Shown: piece by piece, positions 34,775 to 43,088 of the stretch
Numbering within the stretch: position 1 is the first letter of the stretch
Layout: every line of letters starts with the position of its first letter
Assembly (NCBI GenBank): GCA_013298165.1
Contig: JAAFJU010000010.1
Coordinates: forward strand, 1-64,000
Length of the DNA: 64,000 nt
Source: Synechococcales cyanobacterium bin31.maxbin.ball.101
GTDB taxonomy: Bacteria; Cyanobacteriota; Cyanobacteriia; Leptolyngbyales; Leptolyngbyaceae
Direction of reading: 5' to 3'
Notes under the pieces: generated by a model
Database searches by the model: none
Seen by the model: only the letters and a program-made list of their open reading frames with translations
Told to the model about the DNA's origin: nothing
Made by a program: the position numbers and the translations under genes

Positions 34775-36117
34775 TTCAGCACCCGTAACCGATAGACAGT
34801 GCCATAAAAGTCTGCTGGGCCGCCATTGTGGATATGAATAAACACCAGAAAGCAAATGCTCAAAACCAATTGCGCGCTACAAATTGCAATCAACGATCGC
34901 AAGCGTCCCCGCTCCAAAACCGCAACCCAAATATGCACAAACGGATACAGCACAATCAAATAATGACCCGGAACTCTGACTCGGGCAAAAAGCAATAAAA
35001 TTGGCATGATGACGCCACCTGCCCAGAGATAAGGGCCGATTTCCGTTCCGGGAGGCTTCGCTAACGAGTTTGGATCACTGATCAAATCGCGGGTTTTGCT
35101 CCGGGATTTCCACCAGCGCACTAGAGCGGCGATCGCACTCACGGCGAGAAACAACAATGCAGCAGCAGCAATAAACGTAGGATAGCCAAACAATCGGGGT
35201 TCAGCTAAAAACGATCGCCAAAATTCCGGTCCCAAATCATATTCTAAATTTAATCCCCAAGCCGACAGCAACCAATGCAATGGAAAATTCGGTGTCAAAA
35301 TCTCAGCCCAACTCGGCCTTGCGATCGTCGCCGCTGTCCCGCCAATTTGTTGAATCCAGGGAATCATCGGGAGAAGACCGATCGTCGTTCCTAAGGCCCA
35401 AAACAGCCAATTGGTTGGTGATTTGCTCACCTTTTGGCCCCCTAACCCCCAATTTTTGGGGGACATGAGGGTGATTAAGACTAGGGAGGCTTGCCAGAAA
35501 AATCCACTCATATGAATTTGGCCCAGCAATGTTCCGATCAATCCCCAGACAAACGCGCCCGATCGCAAATGACGAAACCAATGGCCTGCAAATACAAAGA
35601 AACCAACAAATGGCAAAATATCTTGCGCCCACAGTGCTCTTGAAAAATGGATCGCTAACGGATTCACACTAATCATCGCCATGCCCCACAGCCAAACCGA
35701 TCGTTCAGCTTTAGGAACGCAGCGCAGGATGAAGAGAATGAATAGACCGATCGCCGCAATATTAGAACCCTGAACCCAGCGCACCATATGAATCGGATCA
35801 GGCGAAACCCAGGCCATGACTATAAAACACCAAATACTCAAACCCGGATTCAAAAATCCCGCACCATTTCCCATTCCCAACCAAGGCCAAGGCTGTTTAC
35901 CCGAAACAACATCCCGCGCCACCTCATACATCCAAATCTCATCCGCCTTCCATTTCATATCGTCCGCCCACACCAGCCGCAGCAGACATCCTAATACCAC
36001 AAACCCAAAAATCCACCACCGCCCCCCAGCCCCCAATTTTTGGGGAGCAAGATAAGATTTCATGTCCCCCCAGAATTGGGGGTTAGGGGGCGGATCGCCC
36101 GGATTGATTTCACGCAT
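34771..36117 (-). CDS. Multi-pass membrane glycosyltransferase (PMT/GT39-like)
   Basis: 448 residues with around ten membrane segments. The acidic first loop (WADDMKWKADEIWMYEVARD) and the later ALWAQDILPFVGFF resemble the dolichol- or undecaprenyl-phosphate sugar glycosyltransferase fold (GT-C, ArnT/PMT-like). The N-terminus (MREINPGD, then PPPNPQFWGD and APQKLGAGGRW) is encoded by a paired palindromic repeat at 36019-36093. LMSPKNWGLGGQKVSK is encoded by another copy at 35437-35468, and SLAKPPGTEIGP by a third repeat type at 35038-35068. All keep the frame. The start at 36117 is upstream of the repeat; 36063 is an alternative. It is convergent with the PAP2-like gene and follows glcE closely. 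Confidence 0.8.
   Translation of the reverse strand: MREINPGDPPPNPQFWGDMKSYLAPQKLGAGGRWWIFGFVVLGCLLRLVWADDMKWKADEIWMYEVARDVVSGKQPWPWLGMGNGAGFLNPGLSIWCFIVMAWVSPDPIHMVRWVQGSNIAAIGLFILFILRCVPKAERSVWLWGMAMISVNPLAIHFSRALWAQDILPFVGFFVFAGHWFRHLRSGAFVWGLIGTLLGQIHMSGFFWQASLVLITLMSPKNWGLGGQKVSKSPTNWLFWALGTTIGLLPMIPWIQQIGGTAATIARPSWAEILTPNFPLHWLLSAWGLNLEYDLGPEFWRSFLAEPRLFGYPTFIAAAALLFLAVSAIAALVRWWKSRSKTRDLISDPNSLAKPPGTEIGPYLWAGGVIMPILLLFARVRVPGHYLIVLYPFVHIWVAVLERGRLRSLIAICSAQLVLSICFLVFIHIHNGGPADFYGTVYRLRVLN
35038..35068. repeat. REP-like fragment inside glycosyltransferase gene
   Basis: This 31-bp segment, read on the minus strand, starts CTCGTTAGCGAAGCCTCCCG and ends GAACGGAAATC. It matches the CTCGTTGGCATCGCCTCCCG start of the repeat at 57090 at about 26 of 31 positions. 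It encodes a Pro/Gly-rich loop of the protein. Confidence 0.7.
35437..35468. repeat. Palindromic C/G repeat inside glycosyltransferase gene
   Basis: GGCCCCCTAACCCCCAATTT followed by TTGGGGGACATGA; the core CCCCCAATTTTTGGGGG is a hairpin. It is translated on the minus strand as SPKNWGLGGQ. Related to 1651-1681 and 36019-36093. Confidence 0.8.
36019..36093. repeat. Paired inverted palindromic element at a gene start
   Basis: The left arm begins CCGCCCCCCAGCCCCCAATT (36019-36047) and the right arm, read in reverse complement, begins CCGCCCCCTAACCCCCAATT (36064-36093). Two hairpin units therefore face each other around a 16-bp spacer, like a miniature inverted-repeat element. It codes for residues of the glycosyltransferase N-terminus. 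Confidence 0.8.
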
Positions 36118-36125
36118 TGTTAGTT

Positions 36126-37463
36126 TTAAACAACCTCCATTCGTCCCGGATTCAAACGATTTAACGGGTCAAACTGTTGGCGAATCGATCGCATCCACAG
36201 CCCACCATTCCCACGAAATCCCCAAGGCTCAAAACATTGTTTGATCTCTGAACTGGCATTCAATAGCGTCAAAAAACCACCTTTGCTTTCACAATCCGAT
36301 CGCACCTGTTTTAAGCCTGTGACCAAATCAGCCTGGTTATCGAGATCAACTCGTAGTTGTCCCAATCCACCCTGCACATGAAACCTCGCGATCGACCCTG
36401 GAAACAGCGTTTGAATCTTCGTCAACATCGCAATGGTTTCTGTCGATCGCACCGCCAATTTACATAGGCTAGAAGTAGGTCCAAACCCTTGGGTCATCTG
36501 CATTCCCAACTGTCGCCACAATTCCCGATCGGCGGTTTGGATGCTAGGCACAAGCTGTAAGGTTTTGCCTAATTGAATCACGCGATCGCATTGCTCTTGA
36601 ACACTTTCCGTCAATCCTTGAATTTGAATCAGCAATCCCAGATTGGAAGCAGAACCCAAACCTAGAGACTCGATCGTCCCCGCCGAGATCAAATCCAATG
36701 CCGTTGGCGTTAGTCCCGAATTGAGAATGCTTTGAATTGCAGTTTGCAGCTTATCTGAATCCCCGGAAAGAAACAGCGTTTGGGAGGATTCTTGGTTGGG
36801 ATACAGTCGCAGCGTCACTTGGGTCAAAATGCCCAACGTTCCATAGGACCCCGTCAACAATTTCATCAGATCATACCCGGCCACATTCTTCACCACCCGC
36901 CCACCCGCCTTGACGAGTTCACCATCCGATCGGACAAATTCAATCCCCAAGACCATATCCCGCACACTGTTATAGCGATGTCGCAACGCCCCCGAATCCC
37001 CCGTCGCGACAATCCCACCGATCGTAGAGCGATCGTCATAGCTCGGATCAATCGCACAAAACTGGCCCGATCGCTGCACCACCGCCTGCAACTCCGCAAA
37101 CTTCATCCCCGCCTGCGCCGTCACCGTCAGATCGCCTGCCGCATGGTCAATCAATTGATTCAGCCGCGCCATCGAAATCAAAACTAACGGCAACTCTGTA
37201 TTCACAGGCGCACCCCAAGCCAGCTTACTGCCACTCCCGACGGGCATGATCGCACAACCCTCGGCCTGACAACGCGCCACTACTGCCGAAAGCTGTGCCA
37301 TAGAATCCGGTTCAATCATCGCAATCGGCGGCTGAAGCGCAATGGTTTGGCCTGCAAAATCTTGAGCAAAATCTTGAGCAAGAGCAGCCGATTGGTCCCA
37401 GGGAATCACCTTTGCGATCGTTGCTAATGCGTCAAGAATTCGAGAGTCAAGAATTCGATCCAT
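36126..37463 (-). CDS. glcE: Glycolate oxidase/dehydrogenase FAD-binding subunit GlcE
   Basis: 445 residues. The FAD-binding PCMH-type domain fills residues 30-220: AIMPVGSGSKLAWGAP, LTVTAQAGMKFAELQAVVQR, STIGGIVATGDSGALRHRYN and LVKAGGRVVKNVAGYDLMKL. The C-terminal half is the GlcE-specific substrate domain with LLNASSEIKQCFEPWG and FDPLNRLNPGRMEV at the end. In cyanobacteria glycolate dehydrogenase oxidises photorespiratory glycolate. No glcD or glcF is adjacent. The start at 37463 (MDRILDSRIL) fits the family. The gene precedes the glycosyltransferase by only 8 bp, although a functional link is unlikely. Confidence 0.88.
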   Translation of the reverse strand: MDRILDSRILDALATIAKVIPWDQSAALAQDFAQDFAGQTIALQPPIAMIEPDSMAQLSAVVARCQAEGCAIMPVGSGSKLAWGAPVNTELPLVLISMARLNQLIDHAAGDLTVTAQAGMKFAELQAVVQRSGQFCAIDPSYDDRSTIGGIVATGDSGALRHRYNSVRDMVLGIEFVRSDGELVKAGGRVVKNVAGYDLMKLLTGSYGTLGILTQVTLRLYPNQESSQTLFLSGDSDKLQTAIQSILNSGLTPTALDLISAGTIESLGLGSASNLGLLIQIQGLTESVQEQCDRVIQLGKTLQLVPSIQTADRELWRQLGMQMTQGFGPTSSLCKLAVRSTETIAMLTKIQTLFPGSIARFHVQGGLGQLRVDLDNQADLVTGLKQVRSDCESKGGFLTLLNASSEIKQCFEPWGFRGNGGLWMRSIRQQFDPLNRLNPGRMEVV

Positions 37464-37624
37464 ACCGCACCACCCAAAAATCTGCTGAAAGGTCTGCTCA
37501 AAAATCTAGCCTCACTACTTTACCGTTCCAAGGAGCCAATCAATGGGAAAACTTGGTGGAGATTTAATCCTTGGTTTAACTCTTGGTTTGACCTGCTGAA
37601 TTCAGCCCCGCATCTACATCCACC

Positions 37625-39403
37625 ATGTATCCAGATCCTCATCCCCAACCCGACACCTCGCCCCCATGGGCCACCATCCCCAAAGCAGAACCCAAAGCAG
37701 AACTCGATCTCGCCACTCAAGTCGATCGCCTTCAAATTCAACTGCAACAAGAAATCCAGTACCGCCAACAACTTGAATCCAGCCTCAAGGAAAGCCAAAT
37801 CTGTCTGCGACTGCTCAGCAGCATCTCCAAAAGCATGGCCGCAGGGCTGAGCGTCGAAGAAATCATCACCGCCACGATCGCCCATATGGGGCATTACTTC
37901 ACCGATCGACGCATCAGCTACGCCGTCCTCGACCAAGGAAAGCTCACCGCCCTCAAATCCGTCCAGCCGGACAGCCCCGAATTTCAACGCCCTAACTTGC
38001 AAGTCCCATTGAGTGAAACGCCCGAATGCTGGCGACTGCTTCATCGACGACAGCCCTTGATGATTCATGACATTTTTCAAGAGCCACTCTTTAGCCCGAT
38101 CGCCCAGACCATGGCGCAGTCCAACGTCCGATCGCTCCTAATCATCCCCCTCCAACAACCCACCCAAAACCTCGGCGTCCTCTGCTTCGACTTGCCCCAA
38201 GCCCATCCTTGGAGTGCCTACGAAATCGCCACCCTCGCCGAAATCGTAGACTACCTAGGCATCGTCATCCAGGAAGCCGTCGCCCAAAAAGAACGACAAC
38301 GCGCCCAGGATCAGTTGCGGCTCTTGGAATCGGTCGTCGTCCATGCCAATGACGCCGTCTTAATCACCGTTCCAGACATCGACCAGCCTAAAATTATCTA
38401 TGCCAATGCCGCCTTTACCCAGATGACCGGGTACTCCCTAGTCGAAGTGCTCGATCGCACCCCCCGACTGCTCCAAGGACCCAAGAGCGATCGGCTTAAA
38501 CTCGACCAAATCCGTCAAAACCTCGCAAGAGGCATTCCCGTCCAAGTCGAACTGATCAACTACCGTAAAGACGGATCCGAATACTGGGTGGAACTCAACA
38601 TCGTTCCGCTCTTTTCGGCAGAGGGCAATCTTAAGCATTTTGTGTCCATTCAGCGAGATATCACAGGTCGCAAGCAGGCCGAAGCTCGGATTTATAACTC
38701 CCTTCAGGAAAAAGAAGTCCTGCTCAAGGAAATCCACCACCGCGTCAAAAACAACCTACAGGTCGTCTCCAGTTTGCTCAAGCTGCAAGTCGGGCACCTT
38801 AAACAGGTCGGGCACTTTCAAAAAGGTGGACCGCTTAAAGACGATCGCACGATCGCCGCACTCAAGGATAGCCAATATCGCGTTCGAGCCATGGCCCTCG
38901 TCCACGAAAAACTCTACCAAGGTGCAGACCTCGCCCGAACCGACTTCGCCAGCTATGCCAAAAACCTGGCCCAGGACTTACTGCGAGCCTATGGCGATCG
39001 GGCGAAACATGTCCAAGTGACGACGGACGTGAAGGAGATTCAGCTCAGCCTAGATAGTGCAATTCCCTGTGGTTTAATCATCAACGAACTCGTCTCCAAT
39101 GCCCTGAAATATGCGTTTCCAGACATTCGACCTGACATTACAGACACCATCGAAATTCAACTCTACCTAGATGAAGATGGCCAATACGTTCTCACCGTTC
39201 AAGATAACGGTACAGGTTTCGACGCACCTCTAGACTTCCAGGCCGCCACCACCTTAGGACTTCAACTCGTCTGGAGTCTTACCCAGCAACTTCAAGGCAC
39301 AATTTTCTACCAAACCGATTTAAAATCAGGATCGGCCTTTAGAATCATCTTCTACGATCGTCCCTCCACCCCACCCCAAAGCGCCCCCGAGCAAAACCTC
39401 TAA
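37625..39403 (+). CDS. GAF-PAS histidine kinase of the HisKA_2 type
   Basis: 592 residues, soluble. A coiled leader precedes a GAF domain (about 55-220: IPLQQPTQNLGVLCFDL). A PAS domain at 230-355 is LOV-like in wording: MTGYSLVEVLDRTPRLLQGP and YRKDGSEYWVELNIVPLFSA. The photoactive GRNCRFLQ cysteine is replaced (DRTPRLLQ), so a flavin-adduct photosensor is unlikely. HisKA_2 carries H371/H372 in EIHHRVKNNLQVVSSLLKLQ, and HATPase has GLIINELVSNALKYAFPD. Such kinases usually act through separate receivers. The receiver-kinase and regulator that follow (39453 and 40728) are plausible partners. Confidence 0.92.
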   Translation: MYPDPHPQPDTSPPWATIPKAEPKAELDLATQVDRLQIQLQQEIQYRQQLESSLKESQICLRLLSSISKSMAAGLSVEEIITATIAHMGHYFTDRRISYAVLDQGKLTALKSVQPDSPEFQRPNLQVPLSETPECWRLLHRRQPLMIHDIFQEPLFSPIAQTMAQSNVRSLLIIPLQQPTQNLGVLCFDLPQAHPWSAYEIATLAEIVDYLGIVIQEAVAQKERQRAQDQLRLLESVVVHANDAVLITVPDIDQPKIIYANAAFTQMTGYSLVEVLDRTPRLLQGPKSDRLKLDQIRQNLARGIPVQVELINYRKDGSEYWVELNIVPLFSAEGNLKHFVSIQRDITGRKQAEARIYNSLQEKEVLLKEIHHRVKNNLQVVSSLLKLQVGHLKQVGHFQKGGPLKDDRTIAALKDSQYRVRAMALVHEKLYQGADLARTDFASYAKNLAQDLLRAYGDRAKHVQVTTDVKEIQLSLDSAIPCGLIINELVSNALKYAFPDIRPDITDTIEIQLYLDEDGQYVLTVQDNGTGFDAPLDFQAATTLGLQLVWSLTQQLQGTIFYQTDLKSGSAFRIIFYDRPSTPPQSAPEQNL

Positions 39404-39452
39404 ATTCCCTAGTCTCACTTTTCACCTCTAAATTCTCACAGGCAAATCTAAA

Positions 39453-40580
39453 ATGCTACAGTCCAGAATCCTAATTGTTGAAGATGAAAGCATCATCGCC
39501 CTGGATATCAAGACCAGCCTCTTAGATGCCGGATATGAGGTAGTCGCGATCGCCGTCTCTGGGGAAGATGCGATCGCCTTCGCCGCAGAATATGAACCCG
39601 ATTTGATTTTGATGGATATTCGGCTCCGGGGCGCAATGGACGGCATTGAAGCGGCCAGCGAAATTGTCAAACTCTGCCGCGCACCGATTATTTTTCTGAC
39701 GGCCCATGCGGATAAGTACACCCTCGATCGGGCTAAGCTCACGGGACCCTTTGGCTATTTGATCAAGCCCTTTGAGGATCACAATCTCATTACCACGATC
39801 GAAATTGCCCTGGCCCGCGCCCAAGCCGAAGCCGCTGTGCGGGAGTCCCTACGGCAGCAACAGACCTTTAATGAGGTTCGATCGCGCTTCTTAGCGGTGG
39901 TTTCCCATGAATTTCGCAATCCTCTCAACTCCATCTTGTTTTCCAGCGAACTGCTAGAGCGCTATGGAAACGCCATAGAACCCGATCGACGAGACCTCTA
40001 TTTCCGGCGAATTCATGGGGCCGTCCATCGGATGAATCAACTTCTGGATGATGTCTTGATCATGGGTGAAGCAGATGCAGGCAAGCTGGACTACAAGCCT
40101 GCTGCAATGGATCTAAAACAGTTTTGCCAGGAGTTACTGTCTGAAATCCAGCCGGAAGAAACGCCAATTTGTCCGGTGGAATTTACTTATCAGATCGTGG
40201 GGATGTCCACCTCAGATATGCATCCCAGCCTCGATCGGAAGTTGCTCAATCACATCCTAGGCAATCTCTTATCCAATGCCGTGAAATATTCCACACCGGG
40301 AAAGCCTGTGTTGTTTCAGGTGAGGGTCAGTGAACAGGAGATTTTGTTCAAAATTCAAGACCAAGGCATTGGCATCCCTGAGGCAGATTTGGCTTTATTG
40401 TTCAGTGATTTTCATCGAGCCAGTAATGTCAAAGCGATTCCGGGGACTGGGTTAGGATTGTCCATCGTCAAGCAATGTGTCGAAATCCATGGCGGAACAG
40501 TTGAAGTAGACAGCATTGAAAACCAAGGCAGTACCTTTAGGGTTAAGTTACCGATTCAAAGCATCCCCGCTTATGCATAA
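39453..40580 (+). CDS. Receiver-histidine kinase (response regulator/kinase fusion)
   Basis: 375 residues. The N-terminal receiver has Asp55 in LILMDIRLRGAMDG and Lys in GYLIKPFED. A linker helix leads to HisKA with His152 in AVVSHEFRNPLNSILFSSEL and a HATPase (DQGIGIPEADLALLF, GTGLGLSIVKQCVEIHGG). The receiver placed before the kinase suggests a switch in which phosphorylation controls kinase output. It follows the GAF-PAS kinase by 49 bp on the same strand, supporting a phosphorelay between the two. No DNA-binding domain. Confidence 0.93.
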   Translation: MLQSRILIVEDESIIALDIKTSLLDAGYEVVAIAVSGEDAIAFAAEYEPDLILMDIRLRGAMDGIEAASEIVKLCRAPIIFLTAHADKYTLDRAKLTGPFGYLIKPFEDHNLITTIEIALARAQAEAAVRESLRQQQTFNEVRSRFLAVVSHEFRNPLNSILFSSELLERYGNAIEPDRRDLYFRRIHGAVHRMNQLLDDVLIMGEADAGKLDYKPAAMDLKQFCQELLSEIQPEETPICPVEFTYQIVGMSTSDMHPSLDRKLLNHILGNLLSNAVKYSTPGKPVLFQVRVSEQEILFKIQDQGIGIPEADLALLFSDFHRASNVKAIPGTGLGLSIVKQCVEIHGGTVEVDSIENQGSTFRVKLPIQSIPAYA

Positions 40581-40727
40581 ATTTGCGCGTGATGCGTTGA
40601 GTTTGATGGACGTTTTGGGCATTCTAGGCTTCACGGGATGAAGGGTTGGCTGTGACCATTTTTAGGGCAGTCTAACGCTTTAGGACGATCGAGTTCTGAA
40701 CTGATAGTTGTGTGTAGATTGCGCCTT

Positions 40728-41423
40728 ATGAAGACCATTCTGATTATCGAAGATGAATTAACCGTTCGGGAATCTCTGATCGATCTGCTAGAGATTGAGG
40801 GGTTTAGGCCGATCGCAGCGGAGAATGGGAAAGTGGGGCTGCGACTGGCGCAAGAGCACAATCCAGATTTGGTTCTATGTGATATTTCAATGCCTGAGAT
40901 GGATGGGTTTGGCGTGTTGCAGAGCCTGAGAGAACATCCGGACACGGGTGCGATGCCGTTTATTTTCCTTACGGCGCGCACGACGAAGATTGAGTTTCGG
41001 CGGGGAATGGAATTAGGGGCGGATGACTATCTGTTTAAGCCGTTTACGGTGGACGAATTACTGAGCGCTATTTCCGCAAGGCTGAACAAGCAAGCTGCGA
41101 TGATTCAGCAGTTTAGTTCGCCTATGGCAGCGGTGCCGACGCTACCGACGATCGCGAGTCAAGATGGTCTCCTCAATTACTTTTACCAAGAATTACGCAA
41201 TCCGCTGTCTACTCTCAACCTCATCCTCTACTGGCTCAAACAAAACGATACGCCATCGATGCAGGAACTCATTGCTCAGCAGGACTACACCAGAGAGCTG
41301 TCCGTTTTGCAGCAAGTCTATCAATTAAATGAACAGCTTGCGCCTGAAGCTTTAGAGTTACTAAAAACTTGCCAACTCGATCGGTTGAACCATGAAGCTC
41401 TGACTTCAGTGGCACTGATCTAG
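40728..41423 (+). CDS. Response regulator with degenerate kinase-like tail
   Basis: About 231 residues from the ATG at 40728 (MKTILIIEDELTVRESL). The receiver is complete: Asp52 in LVLCDISMPEMDG, Thr in FIFLTARTT and Lys in DYLFKPFTVDEL. Residues 145-180 (GLLNYFYQELRNPLSTLNLI) resemble the HisKA helix, but the phosphoacceptor histidine is Gln154 (YQELRNPL instead of SHELRNPL) and no ATPase domain follows. It may dimerise with, or titrate, the kinases encoded upstream. It is the last gene of the signalling group. Confidence 0.9.
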   Translation: MKTILIIEDELTVRESLIDLLEIEGFRPIAAENGKVGLRLAQEHNPDLVLCDISMPEMDGFGVLQSLREHPDTGAMPFIFLTARTTKIEFRRGMELGADDYLFKPFTVDELLSAISARLNKQAAMIQQFSSPMAAVPTLPTIASQDGLLNYFYQELRNPLSTLNLILYWLKQNDTPSMQELIAQQDYTRELSVLQQVYQLNEQLAPEALELLKTCQLDRLNHEALTSVALI

Positions 41424-41449
41424 ACTGATCTAGATGGATTTAGATGAAT

Positions 41450-42151
41450 TTAGCTCCCCTGCACCCAACGGATGAATTGATTCACCCAAGGGGTCAGGAC
41501 TGTTTTGTACTGAGCGGCAAAGGCTCCACTCAAAATTCCCATCAAATGCGCTTCCCAGGAAATACGATCGTCAGGCCCTGGAACAACGCCCCATAGGGAT
41601 CGTCCTGCATTCCAAAATGCGTAACTGACAGGATTCGCGGTTTTGCCCCAATTTTGATTATGGTCAAAGATCCGGCTCCCAAAAAGGAAGGTAAAGGCCA
41701 ACCAAACTAAGATCGCCGCACTTGGCAGGTCCTTCTCTAGGGCAGCATTCGTAATAATGAATCCTAAATAGCCAAAAGTAATACCACTGGCTCCACAGCC
41801 TCTACCTCTCCCAATCAACCACACACCCAAACCACTGAGGATGGCCGTTACAATTGTCACCATCCAAAGTTGGGTCGGATCACGGAGAACAATTATCCCC
41901 CCGAATAAAAGAACTGCCAGACTGTTACCCACTAGATGATCCCAATCGGCATGAAAAAGACCACTCAGAAAGGGATAGTAGAATAACCCTCCAAAGGTTC
42001 TGGTCTTCTGTATGACCATGTATAGAAGAGCATGATTTAGACAGCCGATATCCACGATCGCGATCGCCCACAGCACCCCAATGAACTCCAGCAGTAACTT
42101 GGCTTGGGAAAACCAAGTCTCAGCAGGTGCTTCCAGAAATCCTTGCCCCAT
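41450..42151 (-). CDS. Rhomboid family intramembrane serine protease
   Basis: About 233 residues from the ATG at 42151 (MGQGFLEAPA). Six or so membrane segments. Signature blocks: FHADWDHLVGNSLAVLLFGG (His and Asn of the rhomboid second helix), GCGASGITFGYLGF with the catalytic Ser in GASG, and SWEAHLMGILSGAF with the catalytic His. Rhomboids cleave membrane-anchored substrates within the bilayer; substrate unknown. The gene stands alone on the minus strand, convergent with the signalling group. Confidence 0.88.
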   Translation of the reverse strand: MGQGFLEAPAETWFSQAKLLLEFIGVLWAIAIVDIGCLNHALLYMVIQKTRTFGGLFYYPFLSGLFHADWDHLVGNSLAVLLFGGIIVLRDPTQLWMVTIVTAILSGLGVWLIGRGRGCGASGITFGYLGFIITNAALEKDLPSAAILVWLAFTFLFGSRIFDHNQNWGKTANPVSYAFWNAGRSLWGVVPGPDDRISWEAHLMGILSGAFAAQYKTVLTPWVNQFIRWVQGS

Positions 42152-42235
42152 GATGCACAACACAAACTTAACAATGCCTAAAATCTTAGACGAATTAGTT
42201 TATGTCAGAAAGATTGTTCTAGTGACTGGGGGAGA

Positions 42236-42733
42236 TTAGCTGGCTCCGTAGCGACTGCGATGGATGAGTTCCGAGGGGCTGATATTCGAGACCATATCCC
42301 GGAAGGCGCGACGCTCGGCTTCATCGGCATCCCGATCGACGGGAATCGAGGCATCGGCCACGACTTCCTCCATGACCCAAATGGGGCAATTAGAGCGCAG
42401 AGCGATGGCGATCGCATCACTGGGTCTCGCGTCAATTTCTCGGATACTTTCACCCTGTCGCACAATCAAAAGCGCATAGAAGGTGTTGTCTTTCAGAGAA
42501 TGAATCACGACTTTTTCTAACACCATATTCCAAGCGTCAAGGGTATTGACGAGGAGATCGTGGGTATTGGGTCGGGGGGGGACAAGCTGGTGCAGGACAC
42601 TACCGATCGCTTTGGCTTGGTCTTCGCCAATGTAAATCGGAAGCGCTCGACGGCCCGTGCCATCTTTCAAAAGGACGATCGGACTGCGGGTGGCCGCGTC
42701 CATTGCAATTCCCGTAACTCGCATCTCAATCAT
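42236..42733 (-). CDS. Bifunctional nuclease family protein (DUF151)
   Basis: 165 residues from the ATG at 42733 (MIEMRVTGIAMD). The BFN/DUF151 domain is clear: SPIVLLKDGTGRRALPIYIG, LVNTLDAWNMVLEKVVIHSL, RQGESIREIDARPSDAIAIA and LRSNCPIWV. The tail has AERRAFRDMVSNISPSELIH. Plant homologues degrade DNA and RNA in vitro. A longer in-frame start (42883) adds 50 unconserved residues. The gene is divergent from ribE, an order I recall from other cyanobacteria. Confidence 0.9.
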   Translation of the reverse strand: MIEMRVTGIAMDAATRSPIVLLKDGTGRRALPIYIGEDQAKAIGSVLHQLVPPRPNTHDLLVNTLDAWNMVLEKVVIHSLKDNTFYALLIVRQGESIREIDARPSDAIAIALRSNCPIWVMEEVVADASIPVDRDADEAERRAFRDMVSNISPSELIHRSRYGAS

Positions 42734-43088
42734 AGAGGTTGCCTGAAGAATACTCGTTACCAACGAAGCGTAGCGAACGTGAACAAAACGATTAACTGTT
42801 CTATTTTCAGGGACAACTCCCCTGATGCACAACCGATCTACGCATTTTTGCTGATAACACTCAGCAATAGGGGTAAACGTCATGGTCAGAACCCGAGGAA
42901 TCCCTGATGTTAATCCTAAAGGAATTCAATCCCAGGTTGTTGTTTTTTTGAGAGATCTTCGCCGTTTCATCAAATTCATCAAATTCCTGCAAACTTTCAC
43001 CAATCTATCTCTTCAGCAGCTTGGTTCACTTGGGGGAATACTTGGTATGTTGAGGGGCAAGGGCTTGTGAATGGAGAAGGAGATCAGC
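42734..43088. other. Intergenic region between bifunctional nuclease and ribE
   Basis: 355 bp between two divergent starts. I see no convincing small gene, no riboswitch-like fold and no repeat. It contains GGAGAAGGAGA just upstream of the ribE ATG at 43089, a strong ribosome site, and presumably promoters for both genes. Confidence 0.5.

Noticed and set aside
42882-43070. 62-codon frame upstream of ribE
   Set aside because: Low-quality sequence in a promoter region, no homology recognised, and it runs into the ribE ribosome site.
42734-43088. FMN riboswitch in front of ribE
   Set aside because: The conserved RFN element words (for example AGGGTGAAATTCC and its paired parts) are not present.
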